This document shows, piece by piece, positions 35,692 through 46,543 of a DNA stretch of 64,000 nucleotides (position 1 is its first letter; each line of letters opens with the position of its first letter). Source of the stretch: Thinopyrum elongatum (Eukaryota > Streptophyta > Magnoliopsida > Poales > Poaceae). The stretch covers positions 263,679,757-263,743,756 of the forward strand of contig CM022298.1 of assembly GCA_011799875.1 (NCBI GenBank), written 5' to 3'. The position numbers were made by a program, and so were the translations under genes. Under the pieces are notes generated by a model that was not told the origin of the DNA, did no database searches, and saw only the letters and a list, made by a program, of their open reading frames with translations.

Positions 35692-37471
35692 TGTTGGGGA
35701 ATGTTGCATGGGAAACAAAATTTTCCTACGCTCACCAAGATCAATCTAGGAGATGAACATCTATGAGAGGAGAGATTGCATCTACATACCCTTGTAGATC
35801 ACTAAGTGAAAGCGTTAAGAAATGCAATTGATGTAGTCGAACGTCTTCGCGATGCAATCACAATCCTTCCCGTGAACTCCCGGTCCAAGTGCCGAACGGA
35901 CGGCACCTCCGCATTCAACACACGTACGGCTTGATGATACGTTCACCTCCTCGATCCAGCGAGCGATGGTGAAGTAGTAGCTTGAGTCCTCCGGCAGCAC
36001 GACGGTGTGGTGGCGGTGGTGGTGGCGGAATCTCAGCAGAGCTTCGCTAAGCACTAGAGAGAGAAAGATGGCTATGAGGGAGAGGAGGAGCAGCGCCGTG
36101 GCACAAATAGATCTGTATGGGTGCGGCAGCCCCCTCTCCCCTCCTCTATATAAAGGGGGAAGTGTGGAGGGAGGGGCGCCGCTAGATCACATCTAGGGGT
36201 GGCGGCCAAGGCACATGGGGCCGCAACCTAGGGAAACCCTAGGGTGGCTTGCCCCCCAAGCCAGGTGGAGGCTTGCCTCCCAAGCTAGGTGGAGGCGCAC
36301 CACCTCCCCTGGTCACATGGGATGTGGTGAGAGGGGCGCACAACCCCTTAGTGGGCTGGTGTGGCCCCTCCCCTTGGCCCATGAGGCCCCCAAACACTTG
36401 CCGGGGCCCCCCAAAACCCCTTTCGGTCATGCTGGTCATCACCCGGTACCCCCGGAACAATTCCGAACTCCAATACCCTTCGTCCAATATATCAATCTTT
36501 ACCTCCGGACCATTCCGGAGTTCCTCGTCATGTCTGGGATCTCATCCGGGACTCCGAACAACATTCGGTAACAACCATAATGACTCAACTATACCTATAT
36601 CGTCACCAAACGTTAAGTCTGTAGACCCTGCGGGTTCGAGAACTATGCAGACATGACTGAGACACCACTACAGCCAATAACCAATAGCAGGACCTGGATG
36701 CCCATATTGGTTCCCACATATTCTACGAAGATCTTATCGGTCGAACCTCGATATCAAGGATTCAGCTAATCCCGTATGTATTTCCCTTTGTCTATCGGTA
36801 TGTTACTTGCCCGAGATTCGATCGTCGGTATCACCATACCTAGTTCAATCTCATTACCGGCAAGTCTCTTTACTCGTTTCGTAATACAAGATCCCGTAAC
36901 TAACTCATTGGTCACATTGCTTGCAAGCTCATAGTGATGCTGTATTACCGACTGGGCCCTGAGATACTCTCCGTCATACGGAATGACAAATCCCAGTCTT
37001 GATCCATGCCAACTGAACAGACACCCTCGGAGATTCCTGTAGAGCACCTTTATAGTCACCCAGTTACGTTGCGACATTTGGTACACACAAGGTACTCCTC
37101 TGGTGTCAGTGAGTTGCATGATCTCATGGTCATAGGAACATATACCTGACATGCAGAAAACAATAGCAATAAACTTGACATGATCATATGCTACGTTCAT
37201 AGTTTGGGTCTTGTCCATCACATCATTCTCCTAATGATGTGATCCCGTTATCAAATGACAACTCATGTCCATGGCTAGGAAACCATAGCCATCTTTGATC
37301 AATGAGCTAGTCTCATAGAGGCTCACTAGGGACACGTTGTTGTCTATGTATCCACACATGTATTTGAGTTTCCGGTCAATACAAATCTAGCACGGATAAT
37401 AAACGATTATTATGAACAGGGAAATATGATAATAACTAATTTTTTATTGCCTCTAGGGCATATTTCCAACA
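35692..37471 (-). repeat. 5' LTR of the Copia element
   Basis: 1780 bp, TG...CA ends intact (TGTTGGAAATATGCCC at its start on the minus strand). It is highly similar to 18676-20455, with scattered differences and no net length change. It drives transcription leftwards. Confidence 0.95.
36146..36154 (-). promoter_or_regulatory. TATA box of the Copia 5' LTR
   Basis: TTTATATAG on the minus strand, at the position corresponding to TATATATAG in the other LTR. This is the likely core promoter. Confidence 0.6.
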
Positions 37472-37476
37472 GTTTT
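37472..37476. repeat. Target site duplication, right (GTTTT)
   Basis: GTTTT, matching 18671-18675. Confidence 0.93.
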
Positions 37477-38213
37477 TGGAGGAACTTTTATGCATTATTT
37501 TGAGTAGCAAATTTCATGCGACCGCGGGTATATCAAAATGCGGGGCCGATGCGTCATTGCCTTTCGGTCGAACCTACGTCCACAATTTGTTGTATGTATA
37601 TCTCCACTGCTCCCCGAACCCAAAATTCTGCCTCGTTCCCATAAAACCGAGCGGCCCACCCATATTAAGGCATCGACTCGAACTCAATCCCTCTCCCGTT
37701 TACTATGGCGTGGGCCTCGCACGCCGTAGTACTCCTAGAAACCATACCCGCTGCACGCATCATCGTTTTTCTTCAAGAGGACGAGGGAGAAGCGCATTTG
37801 TAGTGGAGGCTTCTACCCTAGCGCGCCCTATGTAGCTGACACACACTTCATTGGTTTTCTTTTTTCTTTATGCTCTTGCGCCCTAGATTGAAATGATGGT
37901 TGCTTCATCCGTCCAGCTTAATGCGGGAAAGGTGGGGCTTTGTGATTTAACCCCTCATTGCTCATTTACTACTACTGCGGCTCTACGACCGGGGTGCGTC
38001 CAAGTCCAACCAATGCTCCAAACTATAATTTGGTGCATCGCATGTGGAACAAGACGGTGGATAATCCACATGTCGGCCAAAGGGGTCCTATAAGTGTGTC
38101 ACCATTTTGTGTGCGGACTGACCCTGCTGAGGTGCTATGCCAACGCGATAGGAGCAACCTACCACTTGGTTTTGCTCATTGGTGAATCCCGACTATATTG
38201 ATCTAAAAAGATA
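37477..38213. other. Spacer with the first copy of a local duplication
   Basis: No recognised gene. A segment at about 37885-38060 (GCGGGAAAGGTGGGGCTTTG ... CTCATTGCTCATT ... GGGGTGC ... ATTTGGTGCAT) recurs at 38587-38735. The short ORFs in both share peptides such as AGKVxLCDLTxHCS, but they have no recognisable domain. Confidence 0.55.
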
Positions 38214-38374
38214 CTCCCTCTGTTCCTAAATATAAGTCTTTTTAGACATTTCAAATGGACTACAACATACAGATGTATGTAGACATATTTTAGAGTGTAG
38301 ATTCACTCATTTTACTCCGTATGTAGTCACTTGGTGGAATCTCTAAAAAGACTTATATTTGGGAACAGAGGGAG
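38214..38374. mobile_element. Stowaway-type MITE (161 bp)
   Basis: CTCCCTCTGTTCCTAAATAT opens it and its inverted complement GGGAACAGAGGGAG closes it, with TA on the left at 38212. On the right the expected TA reads CA. The inner repeat AGTCTTTTTAGA/TCTAAAAAGACT extends the hairpin. This is the common grass Stowaway type mobilised by Mariner-type transposase. Confidence 0.95.
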
Positions 38375-39029
38375 CAGTATCCAGATTAGTAAAAATGAGG
38401 TGATTTTCCTTAGCGGTGGGCAGGGGAGCATGCCGAGTCATGCGGTCCCACGTGTCATGATGTAGCAAGACGATGCGCATCCCTCTTGAGGAAGAACAAT
38501 GGCAGAAGCAATACGTGGTTTTCTTGAAGGAGATGATAGAGAAGTGGATTCAGCAAAGTGTGAAATTTTGGTTGCTTCGTTGGTCTGCGGGAAAGGTGCG
38601 GCTTTGTGATTTGACGTCTCATTGCTCATTACTACTACCGTGGCGCTACGACTGGGGTGCATCCCCCTGCTGTTTTTCACTGTTATTTGGTGCATGACAC
38701 ATGGACCCGGTTGCTATATGTCCCACATGTTGGCAGGAGGAAGTATAGCATTCATGAAAGGGAGCGTCTCCACTCTTAGTATGACGAAGGAGTACAAGAC
38801 ACAGCTTGGTTTTTGCTGCTTCGCGCGATCCATTGATACAAACCCCGAATAAAAAAGGCAATGGCAGGTCTTCTCCTGTGCGGTAGGTAGGGGAGTTTGG
38901 CATAGTCTGTTTGATAGATAGAGCAAGAGAAAGATGTGACAAAATGCTTGAATGTGTATTGGGCCCTTTCTTTCTTTGTTTGTTTTTTCAAGTGGTCCAT
39001 TTCAGATTACTACGACTACTAGCGCGCAC
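38375..39029. other. Spacer with the second copy of a local duplication
   Basis: Contains the second copy (about 38587-38735) of the segment at 37885-38060. Open stretches (for instance 38473-38697) are short and lack motifs. I see no gene. Confidence 0.5.
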
Positions 39030-39260
39030 GGTGTTGATTATTGGTTTATTGGTCCCCTTTGTAATTTGTGCTAAAGTTTGACCATAGATTTAATTGGCAA
39101 AATGTTAGTGCATGTCAACATAAATCATATCGTTGGATTCATATTTGAACATAGTTTTCAATGATATAATTTTTTATGACATGCATTAACATTTTGTTAG
39201 TTAAATATATGGTCAAAATTGGCACATAATACGATGTGGAACGATAAATCAGGACGGAGG
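39030..39260. mobile_element. Probable second Stowaway-type MITE
   Basis: The right end, read inwards, is CTCCGTCCTGATTTATCGTT and the left part reads GGTTTATTGGTCCCCTTTG. Long inner inverted words match (GTTTGACCATAGATTTAATT against AATATATGGTCAAAATT; AACATTTTGTTAG against CAAAATGTTAG), as do the central ATGTCAACATAAATCATA regions, giving a hairpin of about 220 bp. The left terminal bases have decayed, so that end is approximate. Confidence 0.7.
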
Positions 39261-40250
39261 TACCCCCACACGGTCGCTCCGGCACGCTGTAGTAGTACCC
39301 TCGTTTTTCTGCTCGGATTTCCCAATGAGCGCCAAGAAAAAAGTGCATGCATTGGCCTAGACACATGCAACCATCAACACGAGTAATGAATTGCTATTCA
39401 CATGAACTCATTTTTTCTGGCTAAATGGGGAAGAACAACGAGGCAGGAAGGGAGACCAGCAAATAATTAAGCTTGGGCAACTTAGTTTTGGGAAAATATG
39501 ATTTTACGGAGTACACACTCCACTATGGAGGTAGTACTACTTACTAGTAAGATAGCCTAGGGTAGCTTGCTGTAGCACGGACTCCAAGGAAATTGCTGTA
39601 GTACTACTCCTACCACTGTATTAGTCCTACTACTCTACACTACTACTATGGGGCCATCCAACCGTGTCCCGACAGAAGACAGCGGACACCAATTATTCGT
39701 TCATATTTAAATTTGTTTTCACACAGCAAAATATCCCTGAAAACAACACAAGGAAAAATTTCACGGCGAACGAGGGATTTGAATGTGCTGGGAGGGGTGG
39801 GGCTGTAAGGGGCTTTTTGGATCTTGCCCGGGGTAGCCAAAATATTGGCAACCCTTTTGTCCACCTGTGCCTTTGCCACCGATGAACGAGGTAGAGCTCT
39901 GGTGCTCCTCCTCCAGCGCGCGCATTGGAGACAAGCTCGCATGAGCTGGTTTTAATTTGTCACACCTCGCCGCCCGAGCCGGCCGTAGACCAACCGATGA
40001 CCCGCAAATTACGCCATCCAACCATAGCCGCACACATTCTGACAATAACTCAACCAACCGGCCGAAATTCATGCAAACATGGTGATATTTCATATAAACT
40101 ATAACGGAATTCATTTAAAATATCAGATTTTCATATAAACATGACAGATTTCATTATATTTAAATCAACTTAGTGGTGCTACTCCTGAACAGCACAGGTA
40201 TAATAATACCTAGCCTAAATTGTCGCCCACTAATCCCTTTGTCTTCCTCA
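39261..40250. other. Spacer, no gene recognised
   Basis: Contains short TAGTACTAC-rich low-complexity DNA at 39530-39650. ORFs at 39640-39940 lie on both strands of the same bases and lack motifs. Confidence 0.4.
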
Positions 40251-40489
40251 TGTCTGGCGGCACGATCACTGGACTACCGAGAGCCCTGGAGGTATATGCT
40301 TCAGCACAAAGGACGGCTCGCTTCCCCACCGCTCAACTGAATGAAATCCTTGGCTGATGCCCAAGATGGAGTCGAATGGGGCTTCTCCGCTTCTGTGGAG
40401 CCCATGCGGGGTTGACGAAGGTCCTCGCAACAGAAGGACCCGGCCAGACACCTGTTGTGTACGCCTGTGTCGCCTCGGCGGTGGCCTTC

Positions 40490-40910
40490 ATGGGACCCAA
40501 GCAGCGGCGGGCTCCCATGTTCTACTTATCCTCGATGATGGCGGCCGATGCGGAGGCGCTGGGCACCGACTCGTCATCTCTGCTTGCATGGCACAGCCGC
40601 AGGCACGGGAGTCTCGGTCACAGACACGGGAGACGCGGTCGCAGACACAGGAGGCGCGGTATGAGGCGGCGGCATGGACGGCAGCGACGACGCCCATGCT
40701 CCCCGCCGTGCCAGCATGGAGTAGCTCACTGCTCCTCGTCGAGTTGGCCTAGAGCGGTGAGTTGCTGAACCTCGCGCCGGCTTGGGGCGGCAACTGGCTC
40801 CGTCAGGCGAGGATAGGGAGGTGGATCAGCGAGCTGCATAGCTCGTATCCGGCGTCTCGGCAGGCCGCCCAGATGGCTTGGATGTCGGATAACTACTCTT
40901 CATAAGCCAT
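40490..40910 (-). pseudogene. Broken GC-rich gene of unknown family
   Basis: On the minus strand an ATG at 40908-40910 opens MAYEE, then TAG, then LSDIQAIWAACRDAGYELCS and SLIHLPILA, TGA, SQLPPQAGARFS, and TAG. The frame keeps plausible codons through three stops, which suggests a decayed coding sequence. A leader-like stretch with ATTTAAACAAGG and TTTAATCTCC lies 60-100 bp upstream (40980-41010). Farther in, repeats of CGCGTCTCCCG/CGTCTGTG type (40610-40670) would encode short repeated peptides. I do not recognise the family. Confidence 0.4.
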
Positions 40911-41599
40911 TGTAAGAGTGGAGAAAATGGTGGAGGACATAGTGGAGTGGAAGAGGTGTGCGATTCTGGGCCGGCGTTTGGCCTTGTTTAAATAGGAGAT
41001 TAAATAGAGGGCGGATGGGAGCAGCTTGGCCGGCGTTGCGTTTAATGTTGGCCGGGTCATGAACGAACGTGTGGCCGGAGTGGGTTTCTCAGCTTCCACA
41101 CGGGTTTCATGGAGGCGTTTGAATGCGGCAAGGAGGCGTGTTCAGCCGGGCATGCAGCGAGCGGCGCCCTTGACTCTCACATATGACACCGTGCCATTCT
41201 TCCACTGACGTGTGGGCCCGTTGGGTACCTGTCCTGCATGTCAATGACCCAACACAGGCAGCGCACGGCAGCAGAGCCGGCTCCGCATGAATGCAGGAAG
41301 CTAGCGCTGGGTGGGAATTGCACGCAAGAGGGGGAAGGGGTTTTCGGTGGGCTAAGGCGGTGAAAAGCGGGCATTAAACAAACCGATGATTGTTCATTGA
41401 GTGTAACGTCATCTAATTCATGTAGGTTGATAAGCCTAATATATAATGTAATAGAATTTTAAAATTTTCATATATACATTGATTGCCCGTTCAATGCGTT
41501 GTGATTCATAAAGACCGCTGCAAACATCAATGTTCTGCTTATCACAGATAAGATTGATTAATACTCGTAACAATCCATGTCCTTAACAAAGCGTGCATG
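40911..41599. other. Upstream region of the broken minus-strand gene and spacer
   Basis: The first 300 bases are GC-rich and look like promoter and leader for the pseudogene to the left, with TATTTAAACA near 40985. The rest is AT-rich, without a gene. Confidence 0.35.
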
Positions 41600-41890
41600 C
41601 ATGTATAGGTTGAGCGTGTGTCTTGCGTCGTGTGCTATGTGCATGCAGGCGTCGCAGTGTTGCGTGCGTGCATGTGTACGAGTGTGGGTTGCATGCATGT
41701 GTACGTTTCAGTGTTGCATGCATGCGTGCATGCGTTTGTGTTTTTGTGCGTGCATGTGTACGTGTCAGTGTTGCTTGCCTGCATGCATGTGTGTGTTCGT
41801 GCGAGTGTTGCGTATGTGCATGTGTACGTGTGAGTATTGCATGCATGCACGCGGGCGTTGCGGTCATGTTTGTGCGCATGTGTGATGTGT
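41600..41890. repeat. GT-rich minisatellite
   Basis: Irregular repeats of GCATGTGTACGNGTNNGTGT and TTGCATGCATGCG, with GCATGTGTACG at 41671, 41695, 41753 and 41818. The repeats give overlapping ORFs in all plus frames and several minus frames (Cys/His/Val-rich), which are artefacts of composition. Confidence 0.85.
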
Positions 41891-42039
41891 TTGTATTCAC
41901 CACAGTGGCTCAGGCATGCGTGCAATTAAAACGGCGGGCTCAGCATATCATCACAAGGCGACCTTGTCTGCTGTGGTTAGACCGCGCGGGCTGCCAACCT
42001 GAGGTCTCACGACTTCAAATCCCCACCGACCACTAATTT

Positions 42040-42960
42040 ATTACCATTTCTGTCTTTCACATATGCGCTGATAGGTGGGCCCTACGGTAATCTAAGCTGA
42101 TGAACATGGACTGTTTGACTGGTCAATTGATCGTGTCATCAACAAATTACGGAGTTGTATGGCGAGCCACTGACCATATGATAGCCACAAAATGTATTTT
42201 ATTAACACAGTACAGATGCAAGGTACCATTTCTTTCTTTCATATACGCGCTGACAGGTGGGCCCCATGGTAACGTGCGCTGATGGTGCAACACTAGTTGC
42301 GCCACGTGGAATGTTTGACTGGTCAATTGATCGTGTCATCAACAAATTATGGAGCTGTATGATGAGCCAGTGACCGTATAATCATGACATGTATTTTTTA
42401 ACATAGTACAGATGCAAGCCCTCATATATATGCGCAAACACTCACCCCTATAAACGCACACGCACACCCTACACCTATGAGCACATTCGAGAGAGTGAGC
42501 CAGCATATCATCTTGAGATTTTACGAAGTCACCGTAGGCGCCTCATAGAGGGGAACGTCTCCTCCCACTGAATGCACATCGCCGGAAATACTGAAAGTAG
42601 TCTAGGATAAATGCGAGCACCAGGACTTTAACCCTGGTGGGCTAGGGATACCACTGTCCTCCTAACCGTCCAACCACAGGTTGGTTAGCACCACAAAATG
42701 TATATGGTGACCGTAATGAGCTTATTCTGAAGTCCAGTGACCATATCGTGCTTTTGCTTCAAATACAATGACTGTAAGTGTCGTCAACAAAATACGGAGT
42801 ACAATAACAATCAGTGTCATCAAAAAAATATGGAGGTGTACGGTGAGCTAGATACCGTATGATCACCACAAGAATGTATACGGTGACCGTAATGAGCATA
42901 TATTGAAGTCCAGTGACCATATAGTACTTTTTCTTGGAATACAGTGACCGTCACGCGTGA
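42040..42960. repeat. Degenerate tandem array, units about 165-200 bp
   Basis: GTTTGACTGGTCAATTGATC occurs at 42113 and 42313, a 200-bp step. CGGTGACCGTAATGAGC-type words recur at 42715 and 42881, a 166-bp step. All units share GTCATCAACAAATTA, a GGAGNTGTATGNNGAGCCA box and ACCACAAAATGTAT. The SINE at 42394-42689 lies inside it. Confidence 0.8.
42394..42689 (-). mobile_element. tRNA-derived SINE
   Basis: On the minus strand it starts GCTAACCAACCTGTGGTTGG, has an A-box-like GGTTGGACGGTTAGG and a B-box-like GGTTAAAGTCC about 45 bases apart, a body with GGGAGGAGACGTTCCCCTC, and ends in a TTAAAAAA tail. A right flank of ACCACAAAATGTAT (42690-42703) matches GCCACAAAATGTAT at 42184-42197 in the next array unit. 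Length is about 296 bp. The A/B boxes are the internal RNA polymerase III promoter; movement relies on LINE enzymes. Its family name is not assigned here. Confidence 0.78.
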
Positions 42961-43269
42961 ATGTGTCAGGGGCATACTTTTAGAGGGCCAAGAGATAGCT
43001 TGTGTGCATATGTGAAAGTGGTGTAGAGAGTGGGGGTTTGCGTTGGAGATGAAGAGAGATATGCCCTTCGTTTCTCTTTCCCGTGACTAATTTTTAGGAG
43101 AAATTATAAACATTCACAATACGGAACAAATATGATTGGATGCACCATGCAATTAACTTTCATGTATAACTTTTTACTATTGTATAGTCTTATTCTCTTA
43201 GTGGCCGATGGTGTGTGGGGTGTGTTGGGCACATCATTTCTAGTTGTGGTGGGTCGTCGTGAGGACTCA

Positions 43270-43693
43270 TGGGTCGGTTCCGTCCTGCGCCACATAGGTC
43301 AGACCGAGACGCGTTATACGAAGACCCATGGAGGACTCGGTGTACAAGACGAAGCTACCAGAGTCATGGAGGACTCTATCCCCACTGATGATAAGCTGAC
43401 TATATATTATTTGTAACCCTAGGCCCCGAGTATGTTATATAAGCTCGGGGTCTAGTTCGTCGATTGTATACACACACACACACATTGGCTGGTATTCACG
43501 TGTACTTTGTACACACCCCAATCACAAATATACAGTACCAGGAGTAGGCTTTTTCCTCAACTACAAAGGGCCCAGACTTGGGTAAAACTTTGCCTCTTAT
43601 TACCATCCAGCCTAGCAGTCAGGGATATCCTACCGAATGATCTGATGGAATCATATCCGCAGACTAGTAAGAGAAAGGTGGGGTGGGGGCAAT
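43270..43693 (+). repeat. LTR-like remnant
   Basis: TTATATAAGCTCGGGG near 43435 looks like an LTR TATA region. It is followed by a short CA repeat (43470-43485), and AGTAGGCTTTTTCCTCAACTA then GGGCCCAGACTTGGGTAAA resembles the 3' part of Gypsy LTRs, as also seen at 60595-60640. No TG start, partner LTR or primer-binding site is visible. It may be a solo or truncated LTR interrupted by the element at 43699. Confidence 0.45.
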
Positions 43694-43698
43694 GTGTG
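43694..43698. repeat. Target site duplication, left (GTGTG)
   Basis: GTGTG before the left LTR equals GTGTG at 54381-54385 after the right LTR. Confidence 0.9.
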
Positions 43699-44602
43699 TG
43701 TCGGTGCAATAGACCCTGGGTCCATTGCACGGACTGTGCACAGACCAGAGACAAGATTACAAGACCAAGATCAGACCAAGCAAGGAGGATCAATTCCTTT
43801 GAAGGATCCAAGTGCAAGTCAAGAAGGCCAAGGTGAGCCAGAGGAACAAGGCATCGCTAAGGGAAGGACCTACCTTGCCGGGCAGGCGAGCCTGGCAGGG
43901 TTGGGTTTTGCCCCGGAAGCAAGCTCCAGATCGTCCCGGCAAGCCTGCCGGGGCTGGCGGAGGCAAGCCACTCCACCGCTCCACCTCACAAAGCGACGCA
44001 AGTCATTAATCAAAGCGGTGTCAAGCTCCAAGTTGACTAAGTGGCTGCTTTCTGCCACATGGCAGCCACTTCCTACAGCAAACACCTCCATATGACACCC
44101 GTCCTTTGACATGTCAAGCGAGCAGGCGCAAAGCTGGCAAAACAGCCCGACAGGGCCTGCCAGGCGAGCTGTGATGTGACACTGAGTGGCGCATTTAATG
44201 CGCTCTGTCAGCCTGCAGAGTTAGATATGATAGCACTGTTAGCTATCTAATCAGTATGCAAAGACTAATTTTCCACTGTGGTGACCCCTTAATCTATAAA
44301 AGGAGGCCCATGGCGACCGGAGAAAGGGTTAGACCCTCGCATATCCATAAACGCGTAGCCACTCTCGACCTAGAGCGACCTTGCCGGGCGAGTGTGCTAT
44401 GTTCACCACCATTATCCACCATCAATCCACCAAAGCAGGAGTAGGGTTTTACGCCTCATGGCGGCCCGAACCTGGGTAAAGAATACCTATGTGATCTCTG
44501 CCGTGCTGCGTGACGCTTCTCCGCTCTTTGCGCAACGTGCCCATCCCCCCGCCGAACCAAAGGGGCTCATGGTCCCATAGGTGGCCGTGGTTTCACATGA
44601 CA
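43699..44602 (+). repeat. 5' LTR of the Gypsy element
   Basis: Matches 53476-54380 throughout. TATAAAAGG at 44295-44303 is the likely core promoter. The end is followed by the presumed primer-binding site. Confidence 0.95.
44295..44303 (+). promoter_or_regulatory. TATA box of the Gypsy 5' LTR
   Basis: TATAAAAGG, identical in the other LTR at 54071-54079, followed by GAGGCCCATGG. Confidence 0.7.
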
Positions 44603-44606
44603 TCTT

Positions 44607-44618
44607 TGGCGCGCCAGG
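44607..44618 (+). other. Presumed primer-binding site
   Basis: TGGCGCGCCAGG lies five bases after the LTR end. TGG at the start fits pairing with a tRNA CCA end. I cannot name the tRNA with confidence. Confidence 0.6.
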
Positions 44619-44702
44619 TAGGGGGATCACTTGCGCAAAACCGAGAGCGTATGCTGCGCGTCATCTTCATCAACCTTTTCATCGTCGACAGCGTCATCGA
44701 CT

Positions 44703-46543
44703 ATGGCGCCCAAGAGGAAATCCGGAGCTGCAAATCACTCATCCACCTCGAAGGCTCCGCCGCCCGCGACCGCTGACGTCGCGGGGAATGCGGGGGCTCG
44801 CGAGGGTGTGGATGCTACGGGGGACATGGTCAGCGTAGGCGGCGCCGTCACCACCTCCCCCACGGCCGAAGCAGGAACGGGAGGTTCCGGGGAAGGACAG
44901 CATCAGCAACATCCCGACGGCCATGCTCCATGAGGTACAAATGGAGGGATCGTTCCGCCAGAACCCCTTCTCCTCGCCAACAGGCACAACTCCTTGCTCG
45001 TTCTGGAGCGAATCGCAACCCTCCAGCCGCCCCCACTACGGCCGCGACCGCAGGGCATGCGCCACCCCCGGGGCGGGCTGACCTAGCTACTGTGCCCAAT
45101 GGAGCCGCTGGCCCTCAGGCGCCTCCGTCGCATCATCATGCCATCCAAACGGCTGGTTCGCAGCAGCAAGGGCGGCACGCAGTCGCCACCGGCAACATCA
45201 GGAGCCGAGCGACACTATGATCTACATCGTCATCACCTATGCCAAGCACTGCCTCAGAGGCCGTGGTGCGAGCCCAACTGCTGTTGAGATTTCCACCGGC
45301 GGCAGACCAGATGGATGAGTGGCGAGCCACCATCCAATGTTTGATTGGTTTCACTGTGGCGGAAGGATCACAGTGGGCTGGACCGCAACGGCCTTCCCAG
45401 GCAGCAATGACGGCTCGTGCGGCTGGTCGTGCGGGAGGGGCCACCCTCACGGTGCAATCCCCACCACGGCAAGCCGCCCAGGAGCCGCAAAACCAAGCGC
45501 CCGATGACGTCTCGATAGCCTCGTCAGATCCTTGAGCGCGTCAAGGCCGACAGCGTGCCCCGGAGGGCAAGCGAAGGGAAGGCACGTGCATCATCGACGC
45601 GCGGCGCCGCGACAACCCCCACCGGTCCAATGGGTGTGATGGCCCCGACGTCGATGAGTCCGCACTCGGAGATGGCGGGTGCCTGCCTTTCAAGGTTGGG
45701 TGCGCTGCCTTCACCCGTGAGCTGCGGCAGGTCCATTGGCCGTCCACTCGCACGTTCAAGCCAGAGATACCCGAGAAGTATGATGGGAGACTAAACCCGG
45801 CAGAGTTCTTGAGCACCTACATCATCGCTGTTCAAGCTATCGGGGGAAGAGATGAGAAGGTGTTTGCCAACTACTTCCCTTTGGCCCTCAAGTCAAATGT
45901 GTGGTCTTGGCTGATGCACCTATCGGAGAACTCCATTTCGACCTGGGTTGACCTATGCCACGAGTTCATTGGTGCCTCCACGGGTGGCCATCAAGAACTA
46001 GGGCGGCCCAGCAACTTGCAGCTTCTCCGGCAGAAAGAAGGAGAAACTCTGCGGAAGTACTTGCAGAGATTTAGTCGAGTTCACAGAAATATCCCAGATA
46101 TCCACCCAGCTGTCATGATAGCTGCCTTCCAATCCAATGTGCGCAACCATAGGATACGTTCCAAGATGAACGTTCGGTTGCCCAAGACTATGAAGGAGCT
46201 CTACACTTTGGTGGACAAATGTGCTCAGGTGGAAGAGGGGAGGAAACTTCCTGGAGAGGAATATTGCGTCGACATCGACTCAGAAAATGATGACGAAACC
46301 ATCAGTAAGAAGAAGAAGAACAAGAAGCACAACAAGAAGCGCAAGTATAAGACAGTGATGGTTGTTGAGGGTTTAGGCACGCCTCGTACCGGCAAGAAGG
46401 CCAAGGCTGAAGCCCCCGGCAAGGAGGCTACCGCATGCGCTGACTGCCGGCAGGCGGCGGCTGCCGAGAAAGCTGGGAAAAGTGATGGGCCATACTGTAA
46501 GATTCATCGGACCAAGGGCCATGATCTCCAGGAGTGTCATTAG
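44703..46543 (+). pseudogene. Gypsy gag, broken
   Basis: The start MAPKRKSGAANHSSTSKAPP (ATG at 44703) opens a Pro/Ala/Gly-rich N-terminal part that runs through two frame changes (near 44930 and 45230). A TGA closes one frame at 45533-45535. The capsid part is clean from 45809: LALKSNVWSWLMHLSENSIS, LRQKEGETLRKYLQRFSRVH and MKELYTLVDKCAQVEEGRK. A basic stretch KKKKNKKHNKKRKYK and a Cys/His cluster (CADC, YCKIHRTKGHDLQECH) serve nucleic-acid binding. A TAG (46541-46543) ends this part, but the frame continues into protease. Confidence 0.9.

Larger units (their letters stand above)
18676..37471 (-). mobile_element. Copia LTR retrotransposon (BARE/WIS/Angela type) with a nested CACTA
   Basis: Two LTRs of exactly 1780 bp flank an internal region read on the minus strand. 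Its order from right to left is primer-binding site, leader, gag, protease, integrase, reverse transcriptase, RNase H, purine tract. On the minus strand the LTR starts TGTTGGAAATATGCCC and ends CCCCAACA, the hallmark of the BARE-1/WIS-2/Angela group. Integrase before reverse transcriptase is the Copia order. After removal of the CACTA insert (22014-32023 plus one ACC copy) the element is about 8.8 kb, the usual size. Both LTRs and the 5-bp duplication are kept, but every coding part carries stops or frameshifts, so it is dead on its own. Confidence 0.95.

Noticed and set aside
41577..42036. Overlapping Cys/His/Val-rich ORFs in several frames
   Set aside because: They come from the GT-rich minisatellite; open frames on all phases and both strands show composition, not coding.
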